A stretch of 64,000 nt of DNA from an uncultured Anaerolineaceae bacterium (lineage in GTDB: Bacteria; Chloroflexota; Anaerolineae; Anaerolineales; Anaerolineaceae), in assembly GCA_927443345.1 (NCBI GenBank), contig CAKMKJ010000034.1:1-64000 (forward strand), given 5' to 3'. The translations under genes were made by a program, and so were the position numbers. Every line of letters starts with the position of its first letter. The stretch's first letter is position 1. Below the pieces are notes generated by a model. That model was not told the origin of the DNA. It saw nothing but the letters and a program-made list of their open reading frames with translations, and did no database searches. Positions 1-8,378 of this stretch are shown in pieces.

Positions 1-63
1 CTGGAATTTCTTTCAATTTATCTCCTTTCCCGATATGCGGGTTCAAAAGTTGGGTAAAACAAA

Positions 64-138
64 AGCGACCAATCAAGTCTTCAATACCTGTATGCACCTT
101 GTTGGAAGGTGTAAACAGAAAAGACATTGATGGTCGCT
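64..138. repeat. Inverted repeat in gene-free left edge
   Basis: The first 335 bases hold no recognisable gene. They contain an inverted repeat, AGCGACCAATCAA at 64-76 against TTGATGGTCGCT at 127-138, with one unpaired base and about 50 nt between the arms. It could be a structured leader or a mobile-element remnant. Nothing else identifies it. Confidence 0.3.
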
Positions 139-275
139 CCAAGGATTATTTGGGACAGCTGATGATTATCAGCGACCGGACAGATATTTGGTTGTAACTC
201 CAATCATAGCAAGAGGAAACCCTTTATCCTAGGGGGTCAAATTCAATGAATTTTCGAAAAAAGCGGGGTTTTAAC

Positions 276-304
276 TTGACAAAGAAATACTAGAGTATTA
301 CATT
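276..304 (+). promoter_or_regulatory. Promoter with palindromic operator candidate
   Basis: TTGACA at 276-281 and TACATT at 299-304 are separated by 17 bp, giving a plausible sigma-70 promoter for the gene at 336. Between the boxes lies the inverted repeat ATACT-AG-AGTAT (287-298), where a repressor would block RNA polymerase. The downstream gene encodes a ribbon-helix-helix-like protein, so autoregulation is a reasonable inference. Confidence 0.5.
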
Positions 305-335
305 ATAGATAAGCTAACCGATAAGGAAAATGAGC

Positions 336-590
336 ATGCCGAAAACAAATTCTGCGAGTAAACCAGTACGTTCTTTTCGAATAAGTCCAGAAGGTGTGAG
401 TCAATTAAGAGCAATGGCAAGCGTGATGGGACGGAGTGAAAGCGATGTGATTGAGGTTGCACTTGACCGAATGTATCGGGAGGAAATTCGTTATAACAGG
501 GTCCTACGAGAGGGAGCCCGACCAGAAGATCAGTATCAGATAGATAAAGGAAATGAAGGAGAAAATGAAATTCATCGGAATGTTTCTTAA
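336..590 (+). CDS. Small ribbon-helix-helix-like DNA-binding protein
   Basis: This 84-residue protein looks like a ribbon-helix-helix (CopG/Arc/MetJ-type) DNA-binding protein. A short basic strand (RSFRISPEG) is followed by two helices that include SQLRAMASVMGRSESDVIEV, the usual spacing for this fold. The ATG at 336 is preferred over 330 because AAGGAAA at 323-329 is well spaced only from 336. The gene overlaps the start of the next gene, suggesting a two-gene operon. The inverted repeat in its promoter is a possible autoregulatory site. No toxin partner of a known family is visible downstream, so an antitoxin role is speculative. Confidence 0.55.
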   Translation: MPKTNSASKPVRSFRISPEGVSQLRAMASVMGRSESDVIEVALDRMYREEIRYNRVLREGARPEDQYQIDKGNEGENEIHRNVS

Positions 591-1026
591 GTTGATTGGG
601 AGTGTTATCAAGACTGCGGTTATTTTGGCGATTTGCTCCAGCATCTTGTTCGTTGTCTACAAGGGCAACCAGCCCATGCAGGTTCCCCAGGTTCCAAAGG
701 GTATGACCTACTTCGGGTTTATTGCCGACCGGATTGATGCCGCAAAAACGGTTGAGCCGTCCCGGTGTGGTTGGGGCATAATGTTATCATTGGTCGCTCT
801 GGGTCCGATCTATTCATTCGTTTATACCGAAGTTGGAATTCACCCAGATGGGTTTCTTGCTCGTGGTACTGCCTCTGATCCAGACATTCCAAAGGACGCA
901 GGCGGCGCGAAGTGGTATGAAGTGCCAGGGATTTGGTGGAATACGGTTGAAAGATTATCCTGGACTATGGTAGGGAAACAAAGTTCGTTCGGATGTAAAT
1001 TTAGGCCAGTTCTACCTTCGACGTAG
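565..1026 (+). CDS. Hypothetical single-pass membrane protein
   Basis: The product is about 153 residues and I do not recognise the family. A hydrophobic segment covers roughly residues 5-35, followed by a polar region of about 115 residues rich in Pro, Gly and Trp, so the protein is probably membrane anchored. The 5' end overlaps the preceding small regulator gene out of frame, implying translational coupling. ATG 565 follows AAGGAG at 556-561 with a short spacer; ATG 553 is an alternative that adds four residues. Because it shares an operon with a DNA-binding protein, it could be the effector of a two-gene module, but no catalytic motif supports that. Confidence 0.5.
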   Translation: MKFIGMFLKLIGSVIKTAVILAICSSILFVVYKGNQPMQVPQVPKGMTYFGFIADRIDAAKTVEPSRCGWGIMLSLVALGPIYSFVYTEVGIHPDGFLARGTASDPDIPKDAGGAKWYEVPGIWWNTVERLSWTMVGKQSSFGCKFRPVLPST

Positions 1027-1088
1027 CTATTAAGGTCCCTGCGTTAGAAGTTGTAAATCCGTTCTTTTCATATTCATATAATTAAAAT

Positions 1089-1119
1089 CGGAGTGATCTT
1101 CATTAAAAAGGTCACTCCG
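1089..1119 (-). terminator. Terminator hairpin after tRNA-like structure
   Basis: CGGAGTGA (1089-1096) and TCACTCCG (1112-1119) form an 8-bp stem. On the minus strand it is followed by ATTTTAATT. It lies downstream of degV and of the tRNA-like structure, so it probably ends that transcript. Confidence 0.55.
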
Positions 1120-1137
1120 TACAGGGAAGGAAAATAG

Positions 1138-1203
1138 TGGTCATCCCGGCAGGAGTCGAACCTGTGCAGACCCTTTAAGAAAACAGTCTATTCCGGGGGG
1201 ATG
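1138..1203 (-). ncRNA. tRNA-like structure without a D arm (or tRNA remnant)
   Basis: Read on the minus strand, these 66 nt begin CATCCC, which pairs with GGGATG just before a terminal ACCA. Next comes a long hairpin (AGACT/GGTCT plus TTT/AAA). A T-arm-like hairpin CAGG-TTCGACT-CCTG follows and leads into CCGGGATGACCA. There is no D arm and no standard 7-nt anticodon loop, so this is not a normal tRNA. It lies between the degV stop codon and the terminator at 1089-1119. It could be a degenerate tRNA left by an integration event, or a 3' tRNA-like element on the degV mRNA. Confidence 0.35.
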
Positions 1204-1220
1204 GAAAATCCGAAGTGAAT

Positions 1221-2069
1221 TTACCCACCCGCCTGATAAGCGATAGCAACCGTACCAGGGCCGACATGCGTACCAACTACCGGGCTAATTTCAGACAGGA
1301 TGCACTCGACAGGTGAAAAACGGAGACGGGCAGTTTCTGACACCTGTTCGGCCGTCTCACGAGCCAGAGCATGAAACACAGAAACCCGCACCGGAGCACG
1401 TCCATCAATACCCCCTTCCACCAAATTTAGCATACTCTCAATTGCTTTGCGGCTTGTACGCACGCTCCCAACCAGTTCAATCTTACCTTCACAGATTGTA
1501 AGAACAGGTTTTATGTTCAATGCAGTTCCTAACAACCGCTTGGCGCTGTTGATACGACCACCTGCTGCGAGAAATTTGAGGGTGTCAACTGAAAAATACA
1601 CTCCGATTTGTCCATAAGTCTTCTGCGCAACTTGTGTACACTTACTCAGACTAGCTCCTGCTGCTGCTGCACGCGCTGCTGCAAGTACCTGAAAACCTAA
1701 AGCCATCGAAACCAACTTTGTATCCAGTATGGTTACATGCCCTTTAGGGAAATTCGAAATCGCTCCGAATGCTGTTTGGAAGGTGCTAGAAATACCACTG
1801 GAGATTGGCAGGAACAGCACATCATAACCAGCAGCCAGCAGCTCTTGGAGGGTTTTACTAATTTCGCCAGCTGAGATTTGACTGGTTGTCGGTATGGTTC
1901 TTGATTGGGAGAGGCGGGTATAAAATTCGGTTGCCCCAATATCCACACCGTCTCGAAAGGCCTGCCCATCCCAGTTCAAGGTAAGCGGGATGACCCGAAT
2001 AGGATGACTAGCAACCAATTCAGAAGGTAAATAAGCGCTGCTATCTGTGACTATCATGACAGGGGGCAT
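1221..2069 (-). CDS. DegV family fatty-acid-binding protein
   Basis: This 282-residue protein matches the DegV family in length and motifs. It has an N-terminal IVTDSSAYLP segment, PTTSQ near residue 60, and LPISSGISSTFQ, which forms part of the fatty-acid pocket. FakB/DegV proteins bind single fatty acids and, in Firmicutes, present them to the kinase FakA. No FakA-like gene is visible here. The neighbours on the same strand upstream are a decayed cyclopropane fatty acid synthase and a patatin-like lipase, so a lipid-related setting is plausible. Confidence 0.88.
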   Translation of the reverse strand: MPPVMIVTDSSAYLPSELVASHPIRVIPLTLNWDGQAFRDGVDIGATEFYTRLSQSRTIPTTSQISAGEISKTLQELLAAGYDVLFLPISSGISSTFQTAFGAISNFPKGHVTILDTKLVSMALGFQVLAAARAAAAGASLSKCTQVAQKTYGQIGVYFSVDTLKFLAAGGRINSAKRLLGTALNIKPVLTICEGKIELVGSVRTSRKAIESMLNLVEGGIDGRAPVRVSVFHALARETAEQVSETARLRFSPVECILSEISPVVGTHVGPGTVAIAYQAGG

Positions 2070-2130
2070 AGTATATCGATCCTTTGACTAACTCCACATA
2101 AAATACAACCTTCATATAGGTCTGACCGAC

Positions 2131-2480
2131 TCATGGTAGACAGACCTTGCCGTTGTCTGGTTTTACCAGTAAGGACTGGTTAACGTTCGTATGGTCAATC
2201 TCAAAACCGAGCTCGCAGAAGTTCATGTACAATCGCCAGGTCCAGTACACCGGCTCATCCAGCAATTATACGGTCTCGTCTTGACGTTCTTCCAACCGGC
2301 GCACCCAATAACGTAGCGTGAGGGCATAATGCTCAGTAAATTCTCTACATCTCGCACATTGAAACTGGATGATTCCGCATTCAAATTAGCCTCACTAACC
2401 AGAATTAATTCACCAACTGGGAAAAAGTTCTCGCGCCAAGCACTATTTTCTCAAAATAACTCATCCCGATTGAAGAAACG
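2131..2480 (-). pseudogene. Decayed cyclopropane-fatty-acyl-phospholipid synthase, C-terminal part
   Basis: No intact gene lies between degV and the patatin gene. The minus strand nevertheless translates to a recognisable C-terminus of a Cfa/CmaA-type methyltransferase: ENFFPVGELI, FNVRDVEN, EHYALTLRYWVRRLEER, then YWTWRLYMNFCELGFE, ending LLVKPDNGKVCLP. A one-base deletion separates the VRDVEN and EHYAL segments. An in-frame TAA lies at 2266-2268 and a TGA further 5'. The N-terminal two thirds is missing. These enzymes add a methylene bridge to unsaturated phospholipid acyl chains. The 5' boundary is approximate. Confidence 0.7.
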
Positions 2481-2706
2481 CTTGCTGCGTCAACAAATCC
2501 TTTGAGCAAAGATAGACCTGCTGCCTGACGCAATCGTTGGAAAGATAATTGGATCTGTTGTAGTATTAACTGCAAGCGAAATTCTCCCTCTGTAGGTAAT
2601 TTTTGATACGAATGATTCTCATATGGTCATCCCAGATGGATTCGGACCACCTTACAAAAACTTGATAAGCATGCAGTCACCAGACGAGATGGATATCTTG
2701 CTTGAG
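2481..2706. other. Intergenic stretch with decayed, unidentified coding
   Basis: There is no intact gene. The minus strand keeps an open stretch reading LPTEGEFRL followed by a helix-like segment QLSFQRLRQAAGLSLL, which resembles protein sequence but matches no family I recognise. It may be the 5' part of the decayed gene beside it, or of a second lost gene. Confidence 0.25.
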
Positions 2707-3615
2707 TCAAGATGCATTACTGTTTAGTTGCCCCTCCAGTTGCATCATTGAATTGGCCATCCCCGGCACGAACTGGTCTCTCGACAACAAATTCGCAATC
2801 GAATGACGCGCAGTCTCATAACCAACCTGGATCAATTCCCGGTGCTTACTGAAGTCCCAGATCGGGATGGGAGGGGAACTTCTCAACACAATATGCTGGA
2901 CAGCCACGTTACGTTCCGCTGCCAATGCTATTTCAATGACAGTTTGACGACGGGTGACTGAATATACAAGTTTCTCCATGTACCGGTTCTGGTGATTGTC
3001 AACATCCAACATTCCATTTGGATCGTTCAAATCGAGAGCAATGATCTCGGTAGCTCCCAACACCATGGCAGGCTCAACCGGTAAACAGCTCACCGCTCCG
3101 CCGTCCACAATGCAATGACCGTCCTTTTCAATGGGAGAAAACCAGGGTTGCAATGCAGTTGAAGCAAGTACGCCCTCTAGAACGGATTGTTCGGGCTGCA
3201 TACCATAAATAACCGGCTCGCCAGTATCCAGATCAGCCCCAATCAACCCCAGGCGTACATTCGTGATCTGGCTAAAGCGCAGATCCGGTGTGACCCCTTT
3301 TGAGATCAGAAACTTTGCAACCTGGCGGCTGGCGCGCTGATCTGAATGTAAGGACATAGCCTTCAAGGCAAATCGGGCGAGACGTGGATCCATCAATTTC
3401 GAGACAGCCGCCTCCTGATAAGCCTGTTCCAATGCTCTCACCCCATTTAGATTTACGCCCCACAGCGCCAAACCAGCGGCATTCACAGACCCGATCGAAG
3501 TGCCCACAAGCAGGTCGGGGTGATAGCCTGCCTCGAACAGGGCACGCAACGCGCCCACCTGCAGCGCACCGCGCGCACCACCGCCTCCCAATACAAATGC
3601 CAGACATTTTTTCAT
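2707..3615 (-). CDS. Patatin-like phospholipase
   Basis: This 302-residue serine lipase has the patatin motifs in order. The glycine-rich oxyanion loop GGGGARG is near residue 12, the nucleophile elbow GTSIGS near residue 38, and the DGG motif supplying the catalytic Asp near residue 185. Such enzymes hydrolyse phospholipid or glycerolipid acyl chains with a Ser-Asp dyad. An upstream in-frame start exists at 3747, but ATG 3615 has a Shine-Dalgarno-like CGAGG about six bases upstream, and family similarity starts there. No signal peptide or membrane segment is evident, so a cytoplasmic or membrane-surface location is likely. Confidence 0.9.
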   Translation of the reverse strand: MKKCLAFVLGGGGARGALQVGALRALFEAGYHPDLLVGTSIGSVNAAGLALWGVNLNGVRALEQAYQEAAVSKLMDPRLARFALKAMSLHSDQRASRQVAKFLISKGVTPDLRFSQITNVRLGLIGADLDTGEPVIYGMQPEQSVLEGVLASTALQPWFSPIEKDGHCIVDGGAVSCLPVEPAMVLGATEIIALDLNDPNGMLDVDNHQNRYMEKLVYSVTRRQTVIEIALAAERNVAVQHIVLRSSPPIPIWDFSKHRELIQVGYETARHSIANLLSRDQFVPGMANSMMQLEGQLNSNAS

Positions 3616-3798
3616 AATAACCTCGTCAGCTCTTTCACGATTTCCTTCTATAATCGTGCGGTAATGATCTCCAGTGGCCCAGGTCCACAGATATCGACAG
3701 CTCACAAGTCCCATCCAGCTCCGAGACATCTGGCACAGAGCCAACATGGCTGCCTTTCGGTGCAGGATGTTGTCTTCTGAATGGTGGCTGTAACTCTT

Positions 3799-5328
3799 TC
3801 ATATTGCTTCCTGCTTTTCGATCAGGCGCGAGATGTCCGGAAGGTCACTGATAGGATTATCTTCCGGACCAACCTCTCGTAGATAGTGCTCTTGCCAGAT
3901 GACGTCTGATAAGGATTGGTACGCTTGATCATAGCGGTCCATGCCAGCCGCATAATCCTGATCAAGGAGCGCTTCCTGGGCACTCTCATCGGACGGTTCT
4001 GGTTGATGAACGGCGATCATTTTTCGCAAGTCGGCATGATGATCACGGATGGGACATGGCATAAGCCAGTTGCCATTCTTCTGTTTATAGGATTTCTGCC
4101 AATTTCGCAGCGAAGCAAAGAACGGCTCCTGCCACACATCATTCAATGTCTTGCCGTCTCGGTAGGCATCATTGATATTGATCGGGGAGTAAGGCATGAA
4201 CACGCAGGGACTGACTGTGCCATTCCAATCGATGTAAAAATAACCGCCACCGGTATCACTACCGGCAGAAAGGCATCCGTCGCAGACTGTGCCGTGGTTC
4301 CAGAAATCCGCCAGGAAATAACTCTTTTCTCGGATCAATTCCCAGGATTTATGCCACATCCACAGGCGCTGTTGCGGTGTTGGCATCAGATTCAGGGAAA
4401 CGGATCTGCCGATTGGCATATAGTGGAATATCCAACTGTAGATCACTCCCTGCTCTTTATAGAAATAGTCCATGAATTCATCGGACAGGATTTCCTCAGC
4501 GTTTTCGCAGGTAGCAGTTAGCGACATGCCATAAGGAACGCCGGCTTTCCGCAAGCGGTCCATCCCGGCTACGACTTTGTCAAACACGCCTTCGCCACGA
4601 CGAGTATCTGTCCTTTCGCGCCAACCTTCAAGCGAAAATGCAGGGGACAGGTTACCAATTTTCGCAAGGCGTTCAGTTGCTTTCTCGTCAATCAGGGTAC
4701 CATTGGTATACATCATGAAAAAGCAGTCGTTATGTTTTTCGGCCATGTCGAATAAATCTTTGCCCTCAGAGCGATACGCCATGGGTTCACCGCCGCTGAT
4801 GACAAAGAAACGAACACCCCACAATGTTTTTGCTTCCGTGATGATCCGATCAAAGATTTCCCAGCTTAGCTTTTCGTTGGTCATGATTCCTGCGTTGGCG
4901 TAACAGCCAGTGCATTGCAGGTTGCACGCTTTTCCCGGACTGATGACCATAAACGTTGGCGCATTGCTTCCCGTTTCTACCCGGAATTGTTCGGCAATGT
5001 TCCTGTTTTCTCCTTGCTTTAAGAACAAATCTCTGCCAACAATATTCAATAAGGTGTGGATCACCTTATCAGAAAAATAACGATTCTCCAATGCCCGGTC
5101 CAGGGTATCCACAATCGCCAACCCGAAGGCAGCTTTGTCCTCATCAACGCCTGGAATGGAGTTATCACCCTGGTGTTTTATCCTCAGATCAGACATGATA
5201 GATTTCTTGAGGTTTTTCACAATCACCTTTCGCAAGGGTCGGTTTTGAATCAATTGCGGTCCAGACTGAACGAGTAAATTGGCAATTGGGCCAAGGGATG
5301 TTATCAGGTTTTGCGACGAAGTACTCAT
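3799..5328 (-). CDS. Radical SAM/SPASM domain protein
   Basis: The product is about 509 residues. The radical SAM signature CNLQCTGCY near residue 135 ligates the SAM-cleaving 4Fe-4S cluster. A C-terminal SPASM-type region (CDGCLSAGSDTGGG, then GTVSPCVFMPYSP and CPIRDHH) would hold auxiliary clusters. SPASM enzymes usually modify peptides or other enzymes, but there is no obvious precursor peptide nearby and the substrate is unknown. The ATG at 5328 is preferred over 5343 because GGAGGAG sits seven bases before it and lies inside the longer reading. The gene follows the patatin gene's orientation but is separated by about 180 bp. Confidence 0.88.
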   Translation of the reverse strand: MSTSSQNLITSLGPIANLLVQSGPQLIQNRPLRKVIVKNLKKSIMSDLRIKHQGDNSIPGVDEDKAAFGLAIVDTLDRALENRYFSDKVIHTLLNIVGRDLFLKQGENRNIAEQFRVETGSNAPTFMVISPGKACNLQCTGCYANAGIMTNEKLSWEIFDRIITEAKTLWGVRFFVISGGEPMAYRSEGKDLFDMAEKHNDCFFMMYTNGTLIDEKATERLAKIGNLSPAFSLEGWRERTDTRRGEGVFDKVVAGMDRLRKAGVPYGMSLTATCENAEEILSDEFMDYFYKEQGVIYSWIFHYMPIGRSVSLNLMPTPQQRLWMWHKSWELIREKSYFLADFWNHGTVCDGCLSAGSDTGGGYFYIDWNGTVSPCVFMPYSPININDAYRDGKTLNDVWQEPFFASLRNWQKSYKQKNGNWLMPCPIRDHHADLRKMIAVHQPEPSDESAQEALLDQDYAAGMDRYDQAYQSLSDVIWQEHYLREVGPEDNPISDLPDISRLIEKQEAI

Positions 5329-5343
5329 GGCTATCTCCTCCAT

Positions 5344-5534
5344 TTATTCAATTTATTCAACTTTATTTATGGGGCCTGGATTACTTGAGAAGTGCCTCGT
5401 TCGAAATCAGGCCCCTATTCAACTGTTCTTCCAATTACCATACCTGTAAGTCACAACCCGTAAACTAAGAGCGTTCGCGATGATCTCTTTTCAGGACGTC
5501 GATTTCCACTGTGGCATTCAAGTGGAATTGGCTA
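5344..5534. other. Intergenic region, no feature seen
   Basis: This spacer lies between the radical SAM gene and the SPW-repeat gene, both on the minus strand. It should contain the promoter of the radical SAM gene, but no convincing -35/-10 pair or dyad stands out. Confidence 0.3.
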
Positions 5535-5843
5535 CTAGGCAACTGCTGACTGAGTCGACTTCGAGCCGAACCACTTGATCCCAGTCCAGACTGCGATGAT
5601 GGCGCCGATCACCAGCGAGGTCCATAGCGCGCCTGGGATTGAGCTGAAGCCCAAAATGAATGGCGCGAGGAACACCCATATGGCCCCAATAAAGGCAGCC
5701 TTGTACCATTTGGCGATTCCGCAAACCAGCAGCGCGACGCCAAGGATCAGACTATTCCAAAGTGCTGCTTCGACGTTGCCAAAACCCAAAACAAGGGGAG
5801 AAATGCCGAGTAAGATACTGAAGATAATAATTGTCCATCTCAT
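5535..5843 (-). CDS. SPW repeat-containing membrane protein
   Basis: This 102-residue protein has four hydrophobic segments arranged as two copies of an SPW-type repeat. The first copy contains SPLVLGF and ALWNSLILGVAL; the second contains APFILGF and ALWTSLVIGAII. SPW-repeat proteins are small inner-membrane proteins of unknown function. AAAGGAA precedes the ATG at a normal distance. It is probably monocistronic, with about 85 bp to the next gene. Confidence 0.82.
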   Translation of the reverse strand: MRWTIIIFSILLGISPLVLGFGNVEAALWNSLILGVALLVCGIAKWYKAAFIGAIWVFLAPFILGFSSIPGALWTSLVIGAIIAVWTGIKWFGSKSTQSAVA

Positions 5844-5927
5844 GGTTTTTTCCTTTCAAAAAGTCAAAGAGTGTGAAATATGATGGAAGGCGTCCAAATC
5901 TATCGCTTTGTAGGTCTTTTTCAGGTA

Positions 5928-6659
5928 CTAAAGCTCTTTGTAGTGGACTAACACCACCTGTGATGATTGAGCAAGCTGTTTAATAAGCCATTGCCGCCTT
6001 CGGCAGTCTACGGTAACCAGCACCCGCCTTCCTGGGTCACGAGTGAGTGTCTCAAGAATGTTTTTTATTATTGTGTCATTTGCCTCCTTCCATTTTTTTT
6101 TAGCTGTTTGTCCACACAAGTTCAATTCCGCGGCACAGGTCAGATCACAGCAATGTGAGTAAGCAGCTGAGTTGATCGCGGCCGGGTGGTTGATGACTGC
6201 CCATGAAATTCGCTGCAAGCCATTGAGCGCGCGGATGGCCTGCGCCTTCAAGAAACGGTCAGCCGTGGGGATACCAAATTCTTTAAGCACGGACCCTCCC
6301 ACCGGTATGATGACCATATTCGTACGCCGGCAAAGCGGAACGATCGTTTCGCGAATGGCACGGGGTGCAGCCGCTAAATTGCCGGACAACCAATCAACCC
6401 ATTGGATTTCAGCACAAATCAGGTCCGGTTGGATCTCTAATATCAACCGGCGCAGCGGCTTTAGATCGTATTGAACCTCCTCGCCATGCAGATCGGCCAA
6501 AACGCCCAATACTGCGACCCGATTAGTTGGTTGATTGTTTGCTTCTGTCGTTTTCACAATCTCAGGATAGCCGGATCGAGACCTTCCGAAAAGCGTAAGG
6601 CTGCTGAACTTTATCCCAGCAAAACTACGGATAAGAAAAATCCTACGGGTGGCTGTCAT
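5928..6659 (-). CDS. Hypothetical protein with a TraB/ChaN-like N-terminal motif
   Basis: I do not recognise this 243-residue protein with certainty. After about 45 poorly conserved residues comes VAVLGVLADLHGEEVQYDL and a segment ending IQPDLICAEIQW. That pattern resembles TraB/PrgY or ChaN-like proteins, which start with a strand, a His-bearing loop and then PDxxxxE. The rest is mixed alpha/beta with many Cys residues around 165-180. No signal peptide is convincing. The N-terminal 45 residues may be untranslated if a later start is used. Isolated between an SPW gene and a response-regulator gene, it gains no function from context. Confidence 0.5.
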   Translation of the reverse strand: MTATRRIFLIRSFAGIKFSSLTLFGRSRSGYPEIVKTTEANNQPTNRVAVLGVLADLHGEEVQYDLKPLRRLILEIQPDLICAEIQWVDWLSGNLAAAPRAIRETIVPLCRRTNMVIIPVGGSVLKEFGIPTADRFLKAQAIRALNGLQRISWAVINHPAAINSAAYSHCCDLTCAAELNLCGQTAKKKWKEANDTIIKNILETLTRDPGRRVLVTVDCRRRQWLIKQLAQSSQVVLVHYKEL

Positions 6660-6706
6660 CAGTAGGATTACGAATAGGACTGATAAATGATTGGGATCAG
6701 GGAAAT

Positions 6707-7372
6707 TTATTCAAGACTGTGTTGTACGGCAAACAGGGCTGCCTCGGTGCGGCTGTGAACGTGAAGCTTTTCATAGATGTGGGCCAGGTGAGACTGCACT
6801 GTACGAACGCTGATAAACAGTCGTTGGGCTATTTCTCGATCGGTTAATCCCTGCGAAAGTTCGGATAAGATGTCTCGTTCCCGCTGCGTCAGGTCATCAG
6901 GTGTTGTCGCAATTGGTTTGCCTGGCTCTGCCTCTATATGTCGGAGAATCGCAGGTAACATGGAGGGATGAAGCGTGAGTTCTCCACGACTGACCGTATA
7001 GAGGACGCGGACCAGTTCATCCATATCAACCCCCAGCGGAAGATAACCGGTCGCTCCCGCCGCCAATGCCATTTGTACTCTCGCGTTTTCGATGTGGGGT
7101 GAAATCACAAGAATTGGGATATGAGGATGATCACCATTAAGCCTTTTGACGATGTCAGCGCACGAGCATTCTTCTCCGCCCCAACCATCAGCGACGATCA
7201 CCACATCGGGGTGGAGCTCTGCAACGCCAGCAATCCCAGCCTCATCTTCTGCTGCATCTCCGACGACTTCTAAATCTTCATCTTGCTCGGTTAGAAGGAT
7301 CAACCCTTCCCGGGCAAGCAACTGAGAGCAGATAATAAAAAGTCGGAGTTTTCCTTTTACTGGCTTTTTCAT
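6707..7372 (-). CDS. NarL/FixJ family response regulator with atypical receiver
   Basis: This 221-residue regulator has a receiver domain (about 8-130) and a C-terminal LuxR-type helix-turn-helix (about 155-215; LTQRERDILSELSQGL, then SVRTVQSHLAHIYEKL). The putative phosphoacceptor Asp lies in VVIVADGW. The Lys that normally follows the fifth strand (GYLLK) is replaced: the segment reads GYLPLG. The loss suggests weak or non-canonical phosphorylation. No histidine kinase gene is adjacent. The gene lies 25 bp downstream of the NAD synthase gene and may be co-transcribed with it. Confidence 0.88.
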   Translation of the reverse strand: MKKPVKGKLRLFIICSQLLAREGLILLTEQDEDLEVVGDAAEDEAGIAGVAELHPDVVIVADGWGGEECSCADIVKRLNGDHPHIPILVISPHIENARVQMALAAGATGYLPLGVDMDELVRVLYTVSRGELTLHPSMLPAILRHIEAEPGKPIATTPDDLTQRERDILSELSQGLTDREIAQRLFISVRTVQSHLAHIYEKLHVHSRTEAALFAVQHSLE

Positions 7373-7397
7373 GCTTGTGCCTAATATTCTTGTTACT

Positions 7398-8351
7398 TCA
7401 AGGTAAAACTGGCAACATAGATGGCAAAGACTCGCGCAGACGAGCTAGAGAAATCGCCTTTTTGACAGCACCAATGTCAGCAGGGGTAACGCTGGTCTGT
7501 ATTACGATTTCTTTCTCAGTTAATCCGTGGTTCATTCCCCATAGAATCGAGTCCAATTGTTCATAGGTCAACCCAATTGCGCTTTCGTTGGGCAGCCCAG
7601 CAGCCAGATCGCCTGAGGAAGGCTTATTCAAGATCCTTGCCGGTACTTCAAGGTGTTTTGCCAGCTCCCGAATCTGAGTCTTGTATAGATGTCGAAGTAG
7701 TTGGACATCGCTTGCCCCATCGCCATACGGATCGTAGAAGCTGACGCTCCACTCAGACCTGTCAGTCGTCCCTACCACCAGGCAGTTGTTTACCATAGCG
7801 TGGAAATACAGTGTAACCATCCGCTGGCGGACCTTCGTAATTGCAAAAGCATGGATGCGTCCCAACGGTTTCCAGAAGATCCAGCGAGCCATGCGCAGCC
7901 AGAAATTTGCTTTGGTGTTATAGAGCAATGCGATTCCCTCGCTGAAAGCGGATGGGGTGGACGACAGCCCGGAGATCCAACGAATACCACGCTCGATGAG
8001 CCGGCGGTCGCCTGCCTGTTCACTGGAAACCAGATCATATACGCTTAGCGTCTCCAATACAGATGAAATATTGATTTGAATGGTCTTCAGACCCAGGGTT
8101 TTTGTTACCAGTTCAGCATCGGCCATGTTTTGAGCATTCGTATCCCGCTCTGGAAGCATGTATGTAAGTACATGCGCTCGCCCAAGGGCGCGCACACATA
8201 GAAATGCGCAGGTGGTCGAGTCAAGACCACCACTTAACCCCAGAACCACGCCACGTTTACCCAGGCGGTGAACTTCGCTGCGGATAAATTGTTCGATTTC
8301 GCTGACAGCCTGCGCAGCATCAAAGTATAACCCTTCTTTAATGTTGAGCAT
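7398..8351 (-). CDS. nadE: NAD+ synthase (ammonia-dependent type)
   Basis: The enzyme adenylates nicotinic acid adenine dinucleotide and amidates it to NAD+. The ATP pyrophosphatase P-loop SGGLDS is near residue 42, and a C-terminal NKPSSGDLAAGLPNESAIG segment fits the family. There is no N-terminal nitrilase/glutaminase domain, so ammonia is the likely nitrogen donor. About 317 residues is longer than the 245-275 of typical short NadE. The extra length is a central insertion rich in Trp and Arg (residues 120-170). ATG 8351 is chosen because GGGAGG lies just before it, inside the longer reading from 8363. Confidence 0.85.
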   Translation of the reverse strand: MLNIKEGLYFDAAQAVSEIEQFIRSEVHRLGKRGVVLGLSGGLDSTTCAFLCVRALGRAHVLTYMLPERDTNAQNMADAELVTKTLGLKTIQINISSVLETLSVYDLVSSEQAGDRRLIERGIRWISGLSSTPSAFSEGIALLYNTKANFWLRMARWIFWKPLGRIHAFAITKVRQRMVTLYFHAMVNNCLVVGTTDRSEWSVSFYDPYGDGASDVQLLRHLYKTQIRELAKHLEVPARILNKPSSGDLAAGLPNESAIGLTYEQLDSILWGMNHGLTEKEIVIQTSVTPADIGAVKKAISLARLRESLPSMLPVLP

Positions 8352-8378
8352 TTCACCTCCCATAATATTCCTCTCGAA

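Noticed and set aside
1138-1203. Complete tRNA gene
   Set aside because: It is only 66 nt, with no D arm and no 7-nt anticodon loop; at best a tRNA-like structure or remnant.
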